64,000 bases of DNA from Ampullaceana balthica. Its lineage: Eukaryota; Mollusca; Gastropoda; Lymnaeidae. The position numbers were made by a program, and so were the translations under genes. The stretch is taken from the NCBI GenBank assembly GCA_944989445.1, contig CALYLW010000040.1, positions 1,236,318-1,300,317 on the forward strand. The letters run 5' to 3'. A model generated the notes under the pieces. The model was not told where the DNA came from, ran no database searches, and worked only from the letters and a program-made list of their open reading frames with translations. Each line of letters begins with the position of its first letter. Position 1 is the stretch's first letter. Shown one piece after another: positions 23,705 through 35,254 of the stretch.

Positions 23705-24591
23705 TTTTAAAACTTAAACAAAACAATTGCTTTCAAAAATTGCTGCTAAAATTACGGAAGTCGAACGAAAAGACATTTAAAAAAAAATCATTCTTCAAAA
23801 TTGTTCTAAATATTATTAGCTATCGTTTGGCGTTTATTTCAACCCGATAGATGTTATGGTTGGCGAGAAATTGACAAAATACTGATATTTTTTTCGTTTT
23901 TTAAATTTATTTTCCAGGACATCCAGTAAATCTTTTCGGTATTTTGTTTTGTTTTGCCCTTGCACATCCTTGAGACCTCCTTTACATATTTGCAAAAGAC
24001 CCGAACCCTCTATCTGGTATGGTTCAGAAGGAGTTGCAGGATTAAGCTCTAAAGACATTTCAAATATATAAACACAATTTTTACCATGGGAAATTGCGTA
24101 ACAAATAGTCTATAATAATTTAATGAACCAAATTGAATGCCTGAAAATAAATTTTATTGGTAGAAAACATGAACGCTAAATACAAGTCGGTTATGGTTTT
24201 GCGAAATAAAGCAACCGCGAATCGTTTTCAAAACCGAAATTAATCGGATTTCCGATTTTCGTTTAGCAGCCTTAGTACTCGGATTCGTATCCGGATCCGG
24301 CAAATAGTACATCTAACTATTCGGATTAGGTACCCGGTAGAAAATGGCTACCCGGTTAGTTCCTAATTACATTCGTGACTACTTACGTTATACATTGTCA
24401 GTGTTGATGGAGCTCAAACTTTTTTCGTTCGACAAAAAACCAAAATTTTATTCAAAGTTAGAAACAGTTTATTCGTCTTATTTGTCTTATAAAAGTCTAA
24501 ACTATTGCACAAACTATTTAATTTTCCGATATTCTGTCTTCTATTTTGAAATCTTATTCTCAAGTCCTAATCTCTTTCTTGCAATCTCAAC
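23705..24591. other. Unassigned AT-rich spacer with CCGG-rich patch
   Basis: A CCGGAT/TCCGG-rich patch at about 24235-24345 resembles those at 28430-28640 and 40845-41030 in style and may be a decayed dispersed repeat. A minus-strand 74-codon frame at 23834-24058 has no recognised domain. Confidence 0.4.
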
Positions 24592-25226
24592 AATCGGTCC
24601 CTACTCTCGGTTCCAACTCTCGGTACCAACTCTTGGTCCCAACTCTTGGTCCCAACTATCGGTCCCAACTATCGGTCCCAACTCTTGGTCCCAACTCTTG
24701 GTCCCAACTCTTGGTCCCAACTATCGGTCCCAACTCTCTGTCCCAAATATCGGTCCCTACTCTAGGTGACAACTATCGGTCTAGACTCTAGACTATTGGT
24801 CCCAACTCTCTGTCCCAACACTTTGTCCCAACTATCGGTCCAGACTCTCGGTCCCAACTTCTTGGTCTCCACTCTTGGTCCCAACTCTTGGTCCCAACTC
24901 TCGGTCCCAACTCTCGGTCCCAACTCTCGGTCCCAACTCTCGGTCCCAACTCTCGGTCCCAACTCTCTGTCCAAACTCTCGGTCCCAACTCTCGGTCCCA
25001 ACTCTTGGTCCCAACTCTCTGTCCGAACTCTCGATCCCAACTCTCTGTCCGAACTCTCGGTCCCAACTTTTGGTCCCAACTCTTGGTCCCAACTCTCGGT
25101 CCCAACTCTCGGTCCCAACTCTTGGTCCCAACTCTCTGTCCGAACTCTCGGTCCTAACTCTCGGTCCCAACTCTCGGCCCCAACTCTTGGTCCCAACTCT
25201 ATGTCCCAACTCTCTGTCCCAACTGC
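24592..25226. repeat. 13 bp minisatellite, about 48 copies
   Basis: Unit CTCTCGGTCCCAA with frequent CTCTTGG and CTCTCTG variants. Seven overlapping frames across it, on both strands, are artefacts of a 13-base period. Confidence 0.95.
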
Positions 25227-26227
25227 TCCTCTCCAACTACGGAGCCACATCGTAACCTTCCAATAAATCTTATTGCCCATCAACATGTTTATAATAAATC
25301 TCCAGAGTTTTAGTTTTTATTTTGTCGCATGTCACATGTCACCACTGAGCCGGACATTTTCGGCTTGCTATAACTTACTGGCACATCTGCCAGCCGAAGA
25401 CTTGTGACACTTTCTGTATCCAGCCATCCGTGTCAGGCGAGCTTCCTCCTATCTGTAGGTCCAAATATTGACTCAATCGTTGGGATTATCCCCCTTTATG
25501 AACTATCGATTCGGTAGTTTTGATTCATGAGTGATTGTCTCCCCCTGAGTGGCGCCGATGACGTAGTAGGTTTGACTGGTGAGAGGAATAAAGAAAAGTG
25601 TAACACAGTTACACATATGTCTGTTACAGCAGGGGGGAGGGGTGGGAGAGGTGGGGAGGTGGACGTGTGTGTGAGAGGGGGCTGCCGCGGATGTGGCGAG
25701 TACACGAAAGTGAACGATACGACTTGCGTGACTTATCGCGGAGTTGCCTGCCCTTGTTTGTAGTACACGGTGCTAAGGAGTGAGCAGGGGTTAATCAAGT
25801 ATTGACAGCTACTATGACGTAACGGGGTGGGACGGGGGGGAGATGTCATACCAGGCAGTGTAGGCGTAGAGCTCATTTGAATTATGTAGATCTCTAGGCG
25901 ATACATGGTAGAAACCGGCAAGAACAGTATCGATTCCGCATGTTCTCACGAGTTCAGGGGATCGGTATCGATTCGGGCGCCTTGAGCAGGGCTGGGTTCA
26001 AAGTTCATTTAAGAAAACATCAGTCAAGATGGTCCAGGAGAAGGGGTTGGGGCGGCGAAAACATTAGGGCCATTCAGAGATTTGACAAATCTATTTTAGC
26101 AAAGTGTCCTTTGTTTTCAACCCAGAGCCCGGATGAACCGGTGGCCTGGACTAAATCTGTGGCGTGGCTTGACTCCCTGGACAGTAGCTGTCATTCTCTC
26201 TCAGAGAGTCGGGGAAATATTGATAAC
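25227..26227. other. Unassigned, apparently single-copy spacer
   Basis: Higher GC than its surroundings. Frames at 25527-25763 (+) and 25496-25705 (-) are antisense to each other and low-complexity, so no gene is called. Confidence 0.45.
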
Positions 26228-26524
26228 CATTGGCTTGTTGGTGTGACTAGAGTGTGTGAGCAAGTTTAGTTGGCTTGTTGGTGTGACTAGAGTGTGTGAG
26301 CAAGTTTAGTTGGCTTGTTGGTGTGACTAGAGTGTGTGAGCAAGTTTAGTTGGCCTGTTGGTGTGACTAGAGTGTGTGAGCAAGTTTAGTTGGCTTGTTG
26401 GTGTGACTAGAGTGTGTGAGCAAGTTTAGTTGGCTTGTTGGTGTGACTAGAGTGTGTGAGCAAGTTTAGTTGGCTTGTTGGTGTGACTAGAGTGTGTGAG
26501 CAAGTTTAGTTGGCTTGTTGGTAA
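26228..26524. repeat. 40 bp minisatellite, 7-8 copies
   Basis: Near-identical unit with TTGGTGTGACTAGAGTGTG then TGAGCAAGTTTAG. One C/T variant in the fourth copy. Confidence 0.95.
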
Positions 26525-26619
26525 GAGGCGTAGCTAGGATACTTTGCACCGGGGACCATATGTAAAATTGGCTCCCCCACATTTATAAATTACCCCTCTT
26601 CACCACCTCGCTACGCCTC
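26525..26619. mobile_element. Short MITE-like inverted-repeat element
   Basis: Left end GAGGCGTAGCTAGG and right end, reverse complemented, GAGGCGTAGCGAGG form inverted repeats 95 bp apart at the edge of the 40 bp array. No clear target duplication. The GGCGTAGCTAGG motif also appears in similar form at 57149 and 50906. Confidence 0.5.
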
Positions 26620-26744
26620 GGCTATCACTAAGATCCTCTAACTCCCATTCAACTACATATCAAATCCACTACAGGAGTTATCTTAAAAATCTGATAATCG
26701 CAGGTACATTTAATACATATAAACTGCCTAAATCAATGTTTTTT

Positions 26745-27206
26745 TCGTATTGTATTGTGTGCCGATGAAGACATTTAACCTACAGATCTGTTGTATTGTG
26801 TGCCGATGAAGACATTTAGCCTAGAGATCTGTTATATTGTGTGCCGATGAAGACATTTAGCCTAGAGATCTGTTGTATTGTGTGCCGATGAAGACATATA
26901 GCCTAGAGATCTGTTGTATTGTGTGCCGATAAAGACATTTAGCCTAGAGATATGTTGTATTGTGTGCTAATGAAGACATTTAGCCTAGAGATCTGTTGTA
27001 TTGTGTGCGGATGAAGACATTTAGCCTAGAGATATGTTGTATTGTGTGCTAATGAAGACATTTAGCCAAGAGATCTGTTGTATTGTGTGCCGAGGAAGAC
27101 ATTTAGCCTAGAGATATGTTGTATTGTGTGCTAATGAAGACATTTAGCCTAGAGATATGTTGTATTGTGTGCTAATGAAGACATTTAGCCTAGAGATATG
27201 TTGTGT
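26745..27206. repeat. 41 bp minisatellite, about 11 copies
   Basis: Unit with TTGTATTGTGTGCCGATGAA then GACATTTAGCCTAGAGAT. Variants GCCGATG/GCTAATG and ATCTG/ATATG are linked, giving two sub-families. Confidence 0.94.
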
Positions 27207-27614
27207 TGCCTGCTGTTACAAACCCAAACTTATCTTGCTCCACTCTTGAGCTCAGCATTATTTCCAGTGACCGATCGTGTGCACTAATGTATGTAGAAAG
27301 CCCTGAAAAGCTTTGATGATAAACATCTTGTGTCCGAGATGTGAGCCATCATGGCCAGCCGCTGACGGGTATAACTGCTTTGTTAACGCACTCACATGTC
27401 ACGTGGTCATGCTGATAGCCAACACTCCTCCCCAAATCTGAATATCTAAACTCTCTAAACACCACGTGATGAGTTAGTTGGTCACGTGATGCTGCAGACT
27501 GAGACGTCACGAGACGAAGCTCGCCTCCTACCCAGGGGAGTTAGTGTTACCCAATTCTGTGGAAGGGACTCCTCTGTGGACAGCGGTCTATAATTCATTT
27601 GAACCCTGGATGCA
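27207..27614. other. Unassigned spacer
   Basis: No coding, terminus or repeat signal recognised. Confidence 0.5.
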
Positions 27615-28040
27615 AACATTGTAGTAGACCTGATAATACATTGTAGTAGACCTGATAATACATTGTAGTAAACCTGATAATACATTGCAGTAGACCTGAT
27701 AATACATTGTAGTAAACCTGATAATACATTGCAGTAGACCTGATAATACATTGTAGTAGACCTGATAATACATTGTAGTAGACCTGATAATACATTGTAG
27801 TAGACCTGATAATACATTGTAGTAGACCTTATAATACATTGTAGTAGACCTGATAATACATTGTAGTAGACCTTATAATACATTGTAGTAGACCTGATAA
27901 TACAATGTAGTAGACCTTATAATACATTGTATTGGCCTTAAAATACATCGTAATAGACCGTATAATACATTATAAGAGACATCATAATACACTGACACTG
28001 TAGTAGACCTCATAATAATTTGTAGTCGACTTTATAATAC
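27615..28040. repeat. 22 bp minisatellite, about 19 copies
   Basis: Unit with ATTGTAGTAGACCTGATAAT. Clean at the left and increasingly diverged from about 27910. Confidence 0.93.
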
Positions 28041-28211
28041 ATTTAACGGAATATAACAAAGTAACTTATTTTAGTATTCATTCTTATTAGTCCTGTTATA
28101 TTCAAGGCTAGGCCTAATAATTAAATTTTAATGGCATTGGGAAGATTTTCATTTATTTGAATGTTTAATTATTTCTTTTTTAAAAATTGCATGATTAATT
28201 TCTTGTGCTTA

Positions 28212-29736
28212 GGGGCCGTCCATAAAGTACGTCACGCTATTTTTGACCATTTTTGACCCCCTCCCCCCTGTCACAAACTGTCACAAATCTCGGGACCCCC
28301 CCCTAAAGTACGTCACACTTTCCAATTTTTTTTAAATTAACACCTAATTAAAATATTTTATTCAATACTTAAAATACACTACACTATTAAATTGTATTAA
28401 AATATAAAATTTCCACTTAAAAGTAGGGATGTACCGGATTCAAAATTTTGAAATCCGGCTGGAGCTGAAGTGGGCCGGATTTAGGAAGTGAAATCCGGCT
28501 GGAGCCGGAATCAGATTTGTTAAAATGGCCAGATTCCGGATTTTCCGGGGCCATTGTGATTATGAATATATATATATATATAAATTAGGGATCTACCGGC
28601 CAGCCGGATTTATGAAGTGAAATCCTGCCGGAGCCGAAGCCGGATTTTTAAAAGTACATAATAAAAAGGAAACAAAACAATTTGACTTTTAAAAAAAGAC
28701 TAGATTGACAAATTATGTGACCAACTCTTGTGCTATATTTAATCTGTTTATTATGGTCCTATGAATTATATTTCATTCAAAAATATTCACTGGACATCAT
28801 CTGTGTTCATCCATAGTTACGACTGACATCAATCTTTGACAATCATCTTTTCCTGGAAGGATAATTGCAGACAGATCAACTCGTCCTCATCTAGCCACTC
28901 AACAGCCTCTGGATGTGCATTTTCTCCTCTGGCAATAACTGCCATGGGTTCTCTTTGACTTATAGAAGTGATTCTCAAAGGACGGATGCGTTTTATCTGA
29001 GTTGATTCTTGAACAGTTTGGGTGGGCACATTCTCCTGAGCCCGAGCTCTGTGTTGTCCTGTATGTTTCTTCAACATTGTTTGTGAGGCAAAATATGAGT
29101 GACATAGTTGGCAAAGTCGATCAAATTATCAGATAATCATATGGTTGTACTTTGAAAGCTCCTGTTGATCTTGGCATAATTTCATCAAATTTGAGAGTTT
29201 GTGCTACAAATAAGGAAGGAAATTTATGAGAATCTGCACCTGCTCTTTCTTAAGCTTTGAGTCCATCATTTGTTTGTTTGATTGTGATTGGAGGAGGGAA
29301 GAATCTTTAAGGTAAAACGTTAAAATATGAGCTTCGTGCTTTGTCGCAACATTTCATGTCCTGATATTTAATAACAATTTGAGTGAAATATTGGCTGGTG
29401 GCTGGTGCTTACATGATTGTCAAACCATTCCTGATCCTTCGATATCAGTCCTGCTGTATCCAATTCAGATTTATGAACAACACAGTCAGGAGATACGCAT
29501 TTCAATGCTATTTTGACATAAAACTAATTCTAATGTTTCACAAAATTTTTGAAAATTATTTTTAAAGTATTTAAATTCTACTAAAAAAATATAAATAAAT
29601 TAGAAAAAAATACTAAAAATAATAAATGTATGACATCACACATGGCCTGACCCCCCTCCCCCGCTGTCACAAAGTTTCACACTCTCTTAGACCCCCCTCC
29701 CCCCCTCGGAGCGTGACGTACTTTATGGACGGCCCC
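28212..29736. mobile_element. PIF/Harbinger-like element, perfect 26 bp TIRs, TTA duplication
   Basis: Both ends are exact inverted repeats starting GGGGCCGTCCATAAAGTACG, flanked by TTA (28209-28211 and 29737-29739). The terminus differs from the 9378-11775 element at a single base in the first 20, so the two are one family. C/G-rich subterminal tracts containing TGTCACAAA lie inside each end. The interior includes a CCGG-rich segment (28430-28640) and a zinc-finger reading frame. No transposase frame is present, so the copy is non-autonomous. A host-gene fragment may have been captured. Confidence 0.8.
28829..29125 (-). pseudogene. C2H2 zinc-finger protein fragment inside the 26 bp-TIR element
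   Basis: An open minus-strand stretch begins DRLCQLCHSYFASQTMLKKH and continues TGQH. This is a complete classical finger: C-x2-C, then 3 residues to F, 5 to L, 2 to the first H, H-x3-H. About 80 further residues are hydrophilic, with an acidic segment (EWLDEDELICLQ), and end in a stop at 28829. The first in-frame ATG (29077) lies inside the finger, and a stop sits just upstream, so the piece lacks a proper start. It is either a captured host exon or a remnant of an element-encoded protein. The full element has not been seen. Confidence 0.5.
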
Positions 29737-29804
29737 TTAGTCTGTTTTTTCCTGGTACATTTCAGTATTGAATTCCCTGCCAACAAAACCGTTGTTTGGG
29801 CAAG

Positions 29805-30319
29805 CAAACTGATATAATCACGTGACCAGAGCAAGGGTTCTAGGTCCATAATACGTGACTTCAAACTGATACAATCACGTGACCAGAGCAAGGGTTCTAG
29901 GTCCATAATACGTGACTTCAAACTGATACAATCACGTGACCAGAGCAAGGGTTCTAGGTCCATAATACGTGACTTCAAACTGATACAATCACGTGACCAG
30001 AGCAAGGGTTCTAGGTCCATAATACGTGACTTCAAACTGATACAATCACGTGACCAGAGCAAGGGTTCTAGGTCCATAATACGTGACTTCAAACTGATAC
30101 AATCACGTGACCAGAGCAAGGGTTCTAGGTCCATAATACGTGACTTCAAACTGATATAATCACGTGACCAGAGTAAGGGTTCTAGGTCCATAATACGTGA
30201 CTTCAAACTGATACAATCACGTGACCAGAGCAAGGGTTCTAGGTCCATAATACGTGAATTCCAACTGATATAATCACGCGCCCAGAGCAAGGGTTCTAGG
30301 TCCATAATACGTGACTTCA
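29805..30319. repeat. 57 bp minisatellite carrying an E-box, 9 copies
   Basis: Unit with ACAATCACGTGACCAGAGC, then GTTCTAGGTCCATAATACG and TGACTTCAA. Each copy has CACGTG plus a second ACGTGA. Copies are nearly identical, with slight decay in the rightmost ones. The 217-codon minus-strand frame is an artefact of 57 being divisible by three. Confidence 0.95.
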
Positions 30320-30427
30320 AATGAGATTAAGTTATGGAGCGGGGAGAGCAGGGCAGGGGAGTGGTGACGTCACTTGTTGCTTATGGATCTTGGCTGGCAA
30401 AATTATGCTCTAAAAGCTTCATAGAGT

Positions 30428-30985
30428 TGTCCACAATACAACATTGATGGAGGTGGCCCTAATACAACATTGATGGAGGGGGTCCTAATACAACATTGAC
30501 GGAGGTGGCACTAATACATGATTGCTGGTGGTTGTCCTAATACAACATTGATGGAGTTGTGGCCCTAATACAACATTCCTGGAGGTGGCCCTAATATAAC
30601 ATTGATGGAGGTGGCCCTAATACAACATTCCTGGAGGTAACCCTAATACAACATTCCTGGAGGTGGCCCTAATATAACATTGATGGAGGTGGCCCTTATA
30701 CAACATTGCTGTAGGTGACCTAATACAACATTGACGGAGGTGGCACTAATACATGATTGCTGGTGGTTGTCCTAATACAACATTGATGGAGTTGTGGCCT
30801 TATTACAACATTGATGGTGGTGTCCCTAATACAACATTCCTGGAGGTGGCCCTAATACAACATTCCTGGAGGTGGCCCTAATATAACATTGCTGGGGGTG
30901 ACCTAATACAACATTGATGGAGGTAGCACTAATCTAACATTGATGGAGGTGGTCCGAATACAACATTGCTGGCATTGTCCTAAAT
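30428..30985. repeat. About 27 bp irregular minisatellite with a 235 bp higher-order repeat
   Basis: Unit AATACAACATTGATGGAGG plus GGCCCT, variable in length. A multi-unit block starting GACGGAGGTGGCACTAATAC occurs at about 30498 and again about 235 bp later. Confidence 0.85.
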
Positions 30986-32138
30986 ACAAGTAAGGAAAGC
31001 GAAAAAGAAAACAATATCTCTTCATAGAATGGTGAGATGGAAGATGATCGAAAGATTTGACATTAGGCTCATGAATATGTAGTCATCTTGATCTTGAATA
31101 TTAATCTTATGAATTGTGTGTTCATTCGGTCCTAGAAATCACGTGGTCATATTGGGCTTGGATATTGGTCCTGCTAATTATATGCCTCAATAGTGCCTAT
31201 AACAGATGCATTTACTTAATAACGATTTGCCTCCTATCTCCTTAAATAAGCCTTGTGTCAGGTGTAACCAAGGAAACAGTACTGCCTCAAAGTTCAAACA
31301 ATCACAAGTTTTGAAGACTGACCTTGACAGTATAAGGAAGATCGTTGCTAAAAAAGGGGGCAGGGGGAGATTGCGATATCTAAACGTGTGGTCACGGGGT
31401 TGCAGGTTCAAAGGTTAAAAAACAGCAACACATCTTTGTAACGTTGCCAAGCAATATTCGATTTATTTGATCCCTACTCAGAAATATAAAAGTTGCCGAC
31501 AAAGACCACTGTTGACCCCTTGAAGTGTAGATAATGAGAGGGGTCGTGTGTTCCACTGCTCCCCATGTTAGAATCAGACAGATGAAATAATAACGGAAAA
31601 GCGTTTGACGCAGTTTCATGGGAAATTTAAGATCAATGGATACAGAAAAATGAGAAAGCCACGAGAAACCTGACAGTAGAGGAAAATCAGAGAATGCTTG
31701 GATGGCGGGAAAAGAGAAAACATTTTGATAGAAAGCCAAGGGAGGCCATCAGGGTGAACGACATCAAGGGCGGCCATGTTGGCCAGATGCAAAAATGATA
31801 TCGAAACGTTCAAGGGAGAGAGAAATGTTTGAAGTTTTTTTGTTTTATTGCTGGCCCCTTGCCCCGAAAGTGAAACCAATTAAGTGAAAAAGGCGCGGAG
31901 TTTAGCCGGGGCATAATTCATTGATGGAGATGTAACGTTTGTTGGGGACATGCATCATTCATGGCATTGGGGGCTGTTAGGGGAAGTCATCCAAGGTATT
32001 AAAACCCTTAGGGAGGCACGAAATGGGTTAAGGGAAGCAAATATTCGATTAAAAAGTTAATATAACAGGGGAGGCTACCAGGGTGAGCTACAGTTTAAAT
32101 TTGGATGTAATTAGGGTTGGAACAATTATCACAGGACA
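30986..32138. other. Unassigned, largely non-repetitive spacer
   Basis: Overlapping frames on both strands (31187-31879) have no recognisable domain and no consistent splice structure, so no gene is called. Confidence 0.45.
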
Positions 32139-33015
32139 CAGTATGTGTGTATGTTGTGTGTATGTTGTGTGTTGTGTGTATGTTGTGTGTGTGCTGTGTA
32201 TGTGTTGTGTGTATGTTGGGTGTATGTTGTGTGTATGTTGTGTGTATGTTGTGTGTATGTTGTGTGTTTGTTGTGTGTATGGTGTGTGTATGTTGTGTGT
32301 GTGTTGTGTATATGTTGAGTGTGCGCTGTGTATGTGTTGTGTGTATGTTGGGTGTATGTTGTGTGTATGTTGTGTGTAAGTTGTGTGTAAGTTGTGTGTA
32401 TGTTGTGTGTATGCTGTGTATGTTGTATGTATGTTGTGTGTATGTTGTGTGTATTTTGTGTGTTTGTTGTGTGTATGGTGTGTGTATGTTGTGTGTATGC
32501 TGTGTGTGTGCTGTGTGTGTGCTGTGTGTATGTTGTGTGTGTGTTGTGTGTGTGTTGTGTGTATGTTGTGTGTACGTTGTGTGTATGTTGTGTGTATGTT
32601 GTGTGTATGTTGTGTGTATGTTGTGTGTATGTTGTGTGTATGTTGTGTGTGTTGTGTTTATGTTGTGTTTATGTTGTGTGTATGGTGTGTGTATGCTGTG
32701 TGTGTGCTATGTGTGTGCTGTGTGTGTGTTGTGTGTGTGTTGTGTGTATGTTGTGTGTATATTGTGTGTGTTGTGTGTGTTGTGTGTATGTTGTGTGTAT
32801 GTTGTGTGGATGTTGTGTGTATGTTGTGTGTATGTTGTGTGTATGTTGTGTGTATGTTGTGTGTGTGTTGTGTGTATGTTGTGTGTATGTTGTGTGTATG
32901 TTGTGTGTATGCTGTGTGTATGCTGTGTGTATGTTGTGTGTGTGTTGTGTGTGTGTTGTGTGTATGTTGTGTGTATGGTGTGTGTATGGTGTGTGTATGT
33001 TGTATGTATGTTGGT
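32139..33015. repeat. 11 bp TG-rich minisatellite, about 80 copies
   Basis: Unit TGTGTATGTTG with many single-base variants, almost entirely T/G on the + strand. Period 11 shifts frame and yields Cys/Val/Met-rich false ORFs of over 200 codons. It is not a telomere-type TTAGGG repeat. Confidence 0.95.
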
Positions 33016-33124
33016 TTGGACTTATCTTGCCTTTTAAAGGTAGATAACTCTCGTATATATTTTATACTCAAATCGCATAGAAAGGGGGCATAATTATATT
33101 GAATCATTGACATGCACTTTTATG

Positions 33125-33478
33125 CAAAATGATGGGATTTATAGCTGGACATTAATTGATGGATTTTATAGCTGGACATCAGTGATGGACTTTAAAGCTG
33201 GACATTAATTGATATACTATATTGTTTGACAGTAAGTGATGGACTTAATAGCTGGACATTAGTGATGGACTCTGCGGTGGTGTGATGGCTGATGTATTTT
33301 ATAGATGGACATTAGCTGATGGAATTAATAGATGGACATCAGCTGATGGACTTTATAGCTGGACATTAGGTGATGGACCTTATAACTGGGCATTAGGTGA
33401 TGAACTATATTGCTGGGCATTAGGTTATGGACTCTACAGCTGGACATCAGATGATGGACTTTATAGCTGGACATTTAT
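33125..33478. repeat. About 27 bp degenerate minisatellite, about 13 copies
   Basis: Unit GATGGACTTTATAGCTGGAC plus ATTAG, with length variation. More diverged than most arrays here. Confidence 0.85.
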
Positions 33479-34043
33479 AGGTGTGGGGCCTACCACTTCC
33501 ATTTGTTCAATACTTTCACCTAACTTACCTATACCACATTATATTCCACACTACACAACATCCTATAGCAGTGATGGCGCAGCCAGTACGCATAGCCTCA
33601 TCAGCCGGCACGAGGCAAAAATATTACTTCCTTTGATCAATAATTTATAATCGTTATAACATTTTACTATTTCATTTTAATAAGTGTTTTAGTCGGTTCC
33701 TCAGCGTTTCACTTACTCACTTATCGCATTATGCCACTGGCATAGTCGTAGGGCCTAAGCCTAGATTTTCATATACCGCTAAAGAAATTAGAAATGATAA
33801 ACATAAATGTGGACCCAATTTATGACGTTTCAATTGCTTAGGCCAGACATATGATTTGTTATTTAGAATAGGACGGCGATAAAGCTTTTAAATAAAATAC
33901 AAAATACACAAACAAATTGTGTTATGGAAACAATAAATTTGAGCTTTATTATTAAACTAACACGACAGTAAACGTTCTGGCTAATGCCTTCATCAGTACA
34001 ATAAACATAAAAAACGTACTTAAGTAATAAAATTATATTTAAA
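33479..34043. other. Unassigned spacer
   Basis: No supported feature before the Helitron dimer. Confidence 0.45.
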
Positions 34044-34622
34044 CTAGTTCGTGCTGCGGCGCCGTGGCGCCTGCGGCGCCCCCTTTTTGTAAGGGCGCCT
34101 ACGGCGCCCACCTTTTTCAAAAGCCCACTAACTTGTCCTTGTATGATAAATACGTAATATAAAAATTCCTGAAATGTACACAAAGTTTGTATATAATATA
34201 GGTTGTGCTCCCACTTTTATTTAGGGCGCCTACGGCGCCCACTTTTTTCAAAAGCCCAACAAACTTGTCCTTGTATGATACATACGTAATATTAAACTAC
34301 CTTAAATGTACACAAAGTAATTTTAAATTGAGGTTGTAGGGCGCCTACGGCGCCCACTTTTTTTTGTTGGTCAAAAGCCCAAGTAACTTATCGATAAATA
34401 CGAAATATTCCTGAAAATTAAACAAAGCATTTATATAATAATTTTTACAGTGCTAATCACCACACGATTTTTAAACTAATTTTAGAAAGCAGCGCACCAA
34501 ATTACTGCACCAAAAAATAACTATTTGATTCAATCAGCACTGCTTACAACGCAAAATTTAAAAAAAGCAGAGTGATGTCCCTCAGCGTTCCGCTACATAA
34601 TTGAGCGTAAATATATATATGA
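34044..34622 (-). mobile_element. Non-autonomous Helitron, downstream member of a head-to-tail dimer
   Basis: On the minus strand it starts TCATATATATATTTACGCTC at 34622 and ends with nested GGCGCC palindromes, GCAGCACGAA and CTAG at 34044, followed by T at 34043. Internally the block GGGCTTTTGAAAAAGGTGGG occurs in several tandem versions, each followed by CGCCGTAGGCGCCC. Its 5' TC directly abuts the CTAG of the next copy, with no host base between. No helicase or Rep frame is present. Confidence 0.8.
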
Positions 34623-35113
34623 CTAGTTTGTGCTGCGGCGCCGTGGCGCCTGCGGCGCCCCCTTTTGTTAAGGGCGCCTACGGCGCCCACCTTTTTCAAA
34701 AGCCCAACTAACTTGTCCTTGTATGATAAATACGTAATATTAAACTTTCTTAAATGTACACAAAGTATCTTATAAATGTTTTTTTTTGTTTTGCAAAAGC
34801 CCAAGTAACATATCCTTATATGATAAAAACGAAATATTCCTGAAATGTACACAAAGTATGTTTATAATATTTTTTTACAGTGCTAATCACCACACGATTT
34901 TTAAAGTAATTTTAGAATGCAGCGCACCAAATTACTGCACCAATAATACCTCTTATCAAACGTCCGCATGAAATTGTTTAATTATTAATAATAGTGTGGA
35001 GGGTGTTTAATGTTAATCTGGAAACCAAAATGATTATCCAATTTTTTTAAAAAAAAAGCAGAGTGATGTCCCTCAGCGTTCCGCTACATAATTGAGCGTA
35101 AATATATATATGA
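34623..35113 (-). mobile_element. Non-autonomous Helitron, upstream member of the dimer
   Basis: Starts TCATATATATATTTACGCTC at 35113, preceded by A at 35114, and ends GGCGCCGCAGCACAAACTAG at 34623. The dimer as a whole sits between A and T, the Helitron target. It shares a long 5' part with its neighbour (GGAACGCTGAGGGACATCAC) and with the copy at 517-984. Frames of about 100 codons on the minus strand are open only through the palindromic 3' part. Confidence 0.8.
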
Positions 35114-35254
35114 TTCTTAAAACATACGATATGACAAAATAGATATGTAAAATAAAAAGAAAGGTAAAACAACAAACAATGACACAGGACATAGGAACAC
35201 GGAGAAAGTATCAAAAGTTACAGAGAAAACCACAACGGGAAAAAGAATGTATAG
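35114..35254 (-). other. Probable 3' untranslated part of the Penelope-like element
   Basis: A-rich on the + strand, between the stop codon of the Penelope-like frame and the Helitron dimer. No independent feature. Confidence 0.35.

Noticed and set aside
25496..25763. Overlapping sense and antisense frames, Gly- and Pro-rich
   Set aside because: Low-complexity GC-rich sequence giving mirror frames on both strands. No motif supports either.
31370..31430. GGGTTGCAGGTTCAAAGG as a possible tRNA or SINE B box
   Set aside because: No A box or stem at the right spacing on either strand.
31187..31879. Several overlapping frames on both strands
   Set aside because: No domain, conflicting strands, and no element termini nearby.
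32083..33113. Long Cys-Val-Met frames and an antisense Thr-His frame
   Set aside because: Artefacts of the 11 bp TG-rich array.
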